Assembly (NCBI GenBank): GCA_002354205.1
Contig: DELD01000024.1
Coordinates: forward strand, 80,393-87,554
Source: Micavibrio sp. UBA2705
GTDB taxonomy: Bacteria; Pseudomonadota; Alphaproteobacteria; Micavibrionales; Micavibrionaceae
Length of the DNA: 7,162 nucleotides
Reading direction: 5' to 3'
The stretch's first letter is position 1, and every line of letters starts with the position of its first letter. A program made the position numbers and the translations under genes. Of this stretch, positions 5,086 to 7,162 are shown piece after piece. Below the pieces are notes generated by a model. That model ran no database searches, was not told the DNA's origin, and worked only from the letters and a program-made list of their open reading frames with translations.

Positions 5086-7162
5086 ATGAGTTTTATGACA
5101 TCGCATCGCTATCAAGATGATAATATTTTCTGCGTTCTTGGCCCAACAAATACGGGCAAGACATACCGCGCCGTGGAAAAAATGCTCGGCTATCATGACG
5201 GGGTTATTGGCTTCCCCTTGCGGCTTCTTGCGCGTGAGAATTATGAGCGCGTCTGTGCAATTAAAGGCAAAGAATTTGCCGCACTTGTCACAGGGGAAGA
5301 ACGAATCGTTCCGCCCAATGCGCGATATTTTTGCTGTACGGTCGAATCAATGCCGCTGCAAAAAAGCTTTGAGTTCGTTGCAATTGATGAAATTCAGCTC
5401 TGCGCTGACCCTGAGCGCGGGCATGTTTTTACTCACCGTCTGCTTCATGCTCGCGGCAGCAAAGAAACAATGGTACTCGGCGCTGATACAATGCGCCCGA
5501 TATTAAGTAAGCTTTTCCCCGATGCGATATTTGACCGCGCGGAGCGTTTTTCTGAGCTTTCTTACGCAGGGTTTAGCAAATTAAGCAGCCTGCCAAAACG
5601 CTCAGCCGTGGTGGCATTTTCTATGGATGATGTCTATACAATCGCCGAAATATTGCGCCGTGAGCGCGGCGGTACGGCAATTGTCCTTGGCGCGTTAAGC
5701 CCGCGCGCGCGCAATCAGCAAGTCGCCATGTATCAAAAAGGCGAAGTTGATTATTTAGTCGCGTCCGATGCGATCGGCATGGGGCTGAATATGAACATCA
5801 AACATATCGCTTTTGCGGCAACACAAAAATTTGACGGGCGACAAAAACGCGCCCTTAGCGCGGCGGAGATCGCACAAATAGCAGGGCGTGCGGGGCGGCA
5901 TATTGAAAATGGCAGCTTTGGGGTTACGGCCAATTTAAAAGGCTTAAATGAAAACATCATCAAAGCAGTCGAGAACCATAACCTTGCCCCCGTGACGCAG
6001 CTTAACTGGCGCAATAATAAATTAGATTACAAAAGCCTCGATGCATTAAATAACAGCTTAATGGCACTCCCGCCCAGTGACTTTTTTATGCATGGGCGGA
6101 TAAGCTCAGACCATTTCGCGCTGCGCCAGTTAATGCGCCAAAGTGAAGTATCCTCCCGCGTTGAAAACGATGATGATGTCAGGCTATTTTGGCGCATCTG
6201 TCAAATCCCGAATTTCCGCAAGAATATGCAAGAAGCGCATCTCAACCTGCTTAAACGCATATATATTGATATTAAAGACACAGGACATATCCAAGAAAGC
6301 TGGGTACATACCCATGTTGACCGCCTTGACAATATAAAAGGCGAAATTGATGCGCTGACCCAGCGCCTCGAATCCATACGCACATGGACATATATATCTT
6401 TCCAAGACCAATGGTTAGAACATAGCGATGCATGGCAGGTCAAAACACGCCGCATCGAAGACAAATTATCCGATGCCTTGCATCAAGCATTAAGTGAACG
6501 ATTCGTTGATAAACGCTCTGCAGCGCTGATTCAGACCCTTGAAAGTAACAAAAAACTCTATGCATCGATACAAAACGATGGAAAAGTGTTCATAGAGGGT
6601 CATAGCGTTGGACATTTGCAGGGTTTTCGGTTTATACCTGAAGGATCACAAAATAAAGAGGACCATAAAGCTATCATGAATGCGACACGTCAGGCCTTAA
6701 TGCCAGAACTAAACACACGGGTAGACGATATATCAAAGTCATTAGACCGCCAATTCTCATTGAGCGATAATGGTTATATCGCATGGCAGGCCGATGAAAC
6801 TGACCCACGCCCTGGTGAAGCCATTGTTCAGCTTGTAAAAGGCGAACATGTTATGCAGCCAAAAGTCCTTATCCCACATAATGATTTATTATCCGCTGAA
6901 CAGCGTGAGAAAATCATGGGCCGCGTCGAACGCTGGGTGCAAGATCATATCAACACAGTGTTAGAACCACTTGCGAAATTAAAAGACGATGCGGAAGTTA
7001 CAGGCGCAGCGCGCGGCATTGCGTTTCAGGTTTATGAATCTTTAGGTTTACTACCACGCGCGGACGTCGAAGATCTTATCGAAGGCCTTGATCCTGAAGG
7101 TCGCCGTTCAATTCGCCAGCGCCGCATTATGCTCGGCCCTTTATTGGTTTTCATTCATAGCC
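5086..7162 (+). CDS. SUV3-like superfamily 2 RNA/DNA helicase (C-terminus beyond window)
   Basis: This is an ATP-dependent helicase of the alphaproteobacterial family related to mitochondrial SUV3, presumably cytoplasmic and acting on RNA or RNA-containing duplexes. The frame is open for 692 codons to the right edge; relatives are usually longer. The first RecA-like domain starts almost at once: Walker A GPTNTGKT at 19-26, PLRLLARE at 44-51, TGEER at 69-73, and the Walker B variant IDEIQL at 100-105, the SUV3-type DEIQ box. The second domain has SDAIGMGLN at 227-235 (motif V) and QIAGRAGRH at 264-272 (motif VI). A charged C-terminal part follows, with GHSVGHLQGFRF near 505-516 and GAARGIAFQVYESLGLL near residue 645-660, resembling conserved C-terminal blocks of the family. 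ATG 5086 is chosen because it precedes the motif by a normal distance; ATG 5095 is also in frame. The Shine-Dalgarno is poor. In relatives an S4-domain gene often follows. Confidence 0.93.
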   Translation, partial: MSFMTSHRYQDDNIFCVLGPTNTGKTYRAVEKMLGYHDGVIGFPLRLLARENYERVCAIKGKEFAALVTGEERIVPPNARYFCCTVESMPLQKSFEFVAIDEIQLCADPERGHVFTHRLLHARGSKETMVLGADTMRPILSKLFPDAIFDRAERFSELSYAGFSKLSSLPKRSAVVAFSMDDVYTIAEILRRERGGTAIVLGALSPRARNQQVAMYQKGEVDYLVASDAIGMGLNMNIKHIAFAATQKFDGRQKRALSAAEIAQIAGRAGRHIENGSFGVTANLKGLNENIIKAVENHNLAPVTQLNWRNNKLDYKSLDALNNSLMALPPSDFFMHGRISSDHFALRQLMRQSEVSSRVENDDDVRLFWRICQIPNFRKNMQEAHLNLLKRIYIDIKDTGHIQESWVHTHVDRLDNIKGEIDALTQRLESIRTWTYISFQDQWLEHSDAWQVKTRRIEDKLSDALHQALSERFVDKRSAALIQTLESNKKLYASIQNDGKVFIEGHSVGHLQGFRFIPEGSQNKEDHKAIMNATRQALMPELNTRVDDISKSLDRQFSLSDNGYIAWQADETDPRPGEAIVQLVKGEHVMQPKVLIPHNDLLSAEQREKIMGRVERWVQDHINTVLEPLAKLKDDAEVTGAARGIAFQVYESLGLLPRADVEDLIEGLDPEGRRSIRQRRIMLGPLLVFIHS

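Noticed and set aside
5117..5506. Plus-strand 129-codon open frame overlapping the helicase start
   Set aside because: It is out of frame with the helicase, whose motifs run continuously through this region; its protein has no family features.
5751..6464. Antisense open frames within the helicase gene
   Set aside because: They overlap conserved helicase motifs V and VI and the coding frame beyond; they look like shadows with no start signals.

Overview
The window looks like a chromosomal core region of an alphaproteobacterium of moderate, somewhat AT-leaning base composition. The evidence is the gene order hrcA (divergent) / rph-rdgB-hemW, which is typical of that class, followed by a SUV3-like helicase of the alphaproteobacterial type. 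I see no transposase, phage gene, CRISPR array, tRNA or rRNA, and no sign of recent transfer. The genus cannot be told from these bases.

Layout. (1) Positions 1-625, minus strand: the N-terminal 208 codons of the heat-shock repressor HrcA; the rest lies beyond the left edge. (2) Positions 626-756: a short divergent promoter region. (3) Positions 757-3278, plus strand: a compact three-gene operon, rph (RNase PH), rdgB (dITP/XTP pyrophosphatase) and hemW (radical-SAM heme chaperone). There are 3 bp between the first two genes and a 16-bp overlap between the last two. (4) Positions 3290-3323: a stem-loop terminator serving mainly the minus-strand gene that converges on hemW. (5) Positions 3343-4959, minus strand: an exported protein of 538 residues that I do not recognise. 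(6) Positions 4960-5085: a divergent AT-rich promoter region with a TTAA-N7-TTAA inverted repeat and two TTAACCA direct repeats, resembling CtrA-binding sites. (7) Positions 5086-7162, plus strand: a SUV3-like superfamily 2 helicase, open at the right edge.

How the genes work together. The block is mostly housekeeping: RNA 3'-end processing (RNase PH), nucleotide-pool sanitation (RdgB), heme handling (HemW), control of heat-shock chaperones (HrcA) and an RNA/DNA helicase. The operon genes are probably translated in series, with hemW depending on translation through the end of rdgB.

The most unusual points are a tyrosine in RNase PH where the family has its phosphate-binding arginine, the CtrA-like site just before the helicase start codon, and the unrecognised exported protein. 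I found no convincing new multi-gene system.
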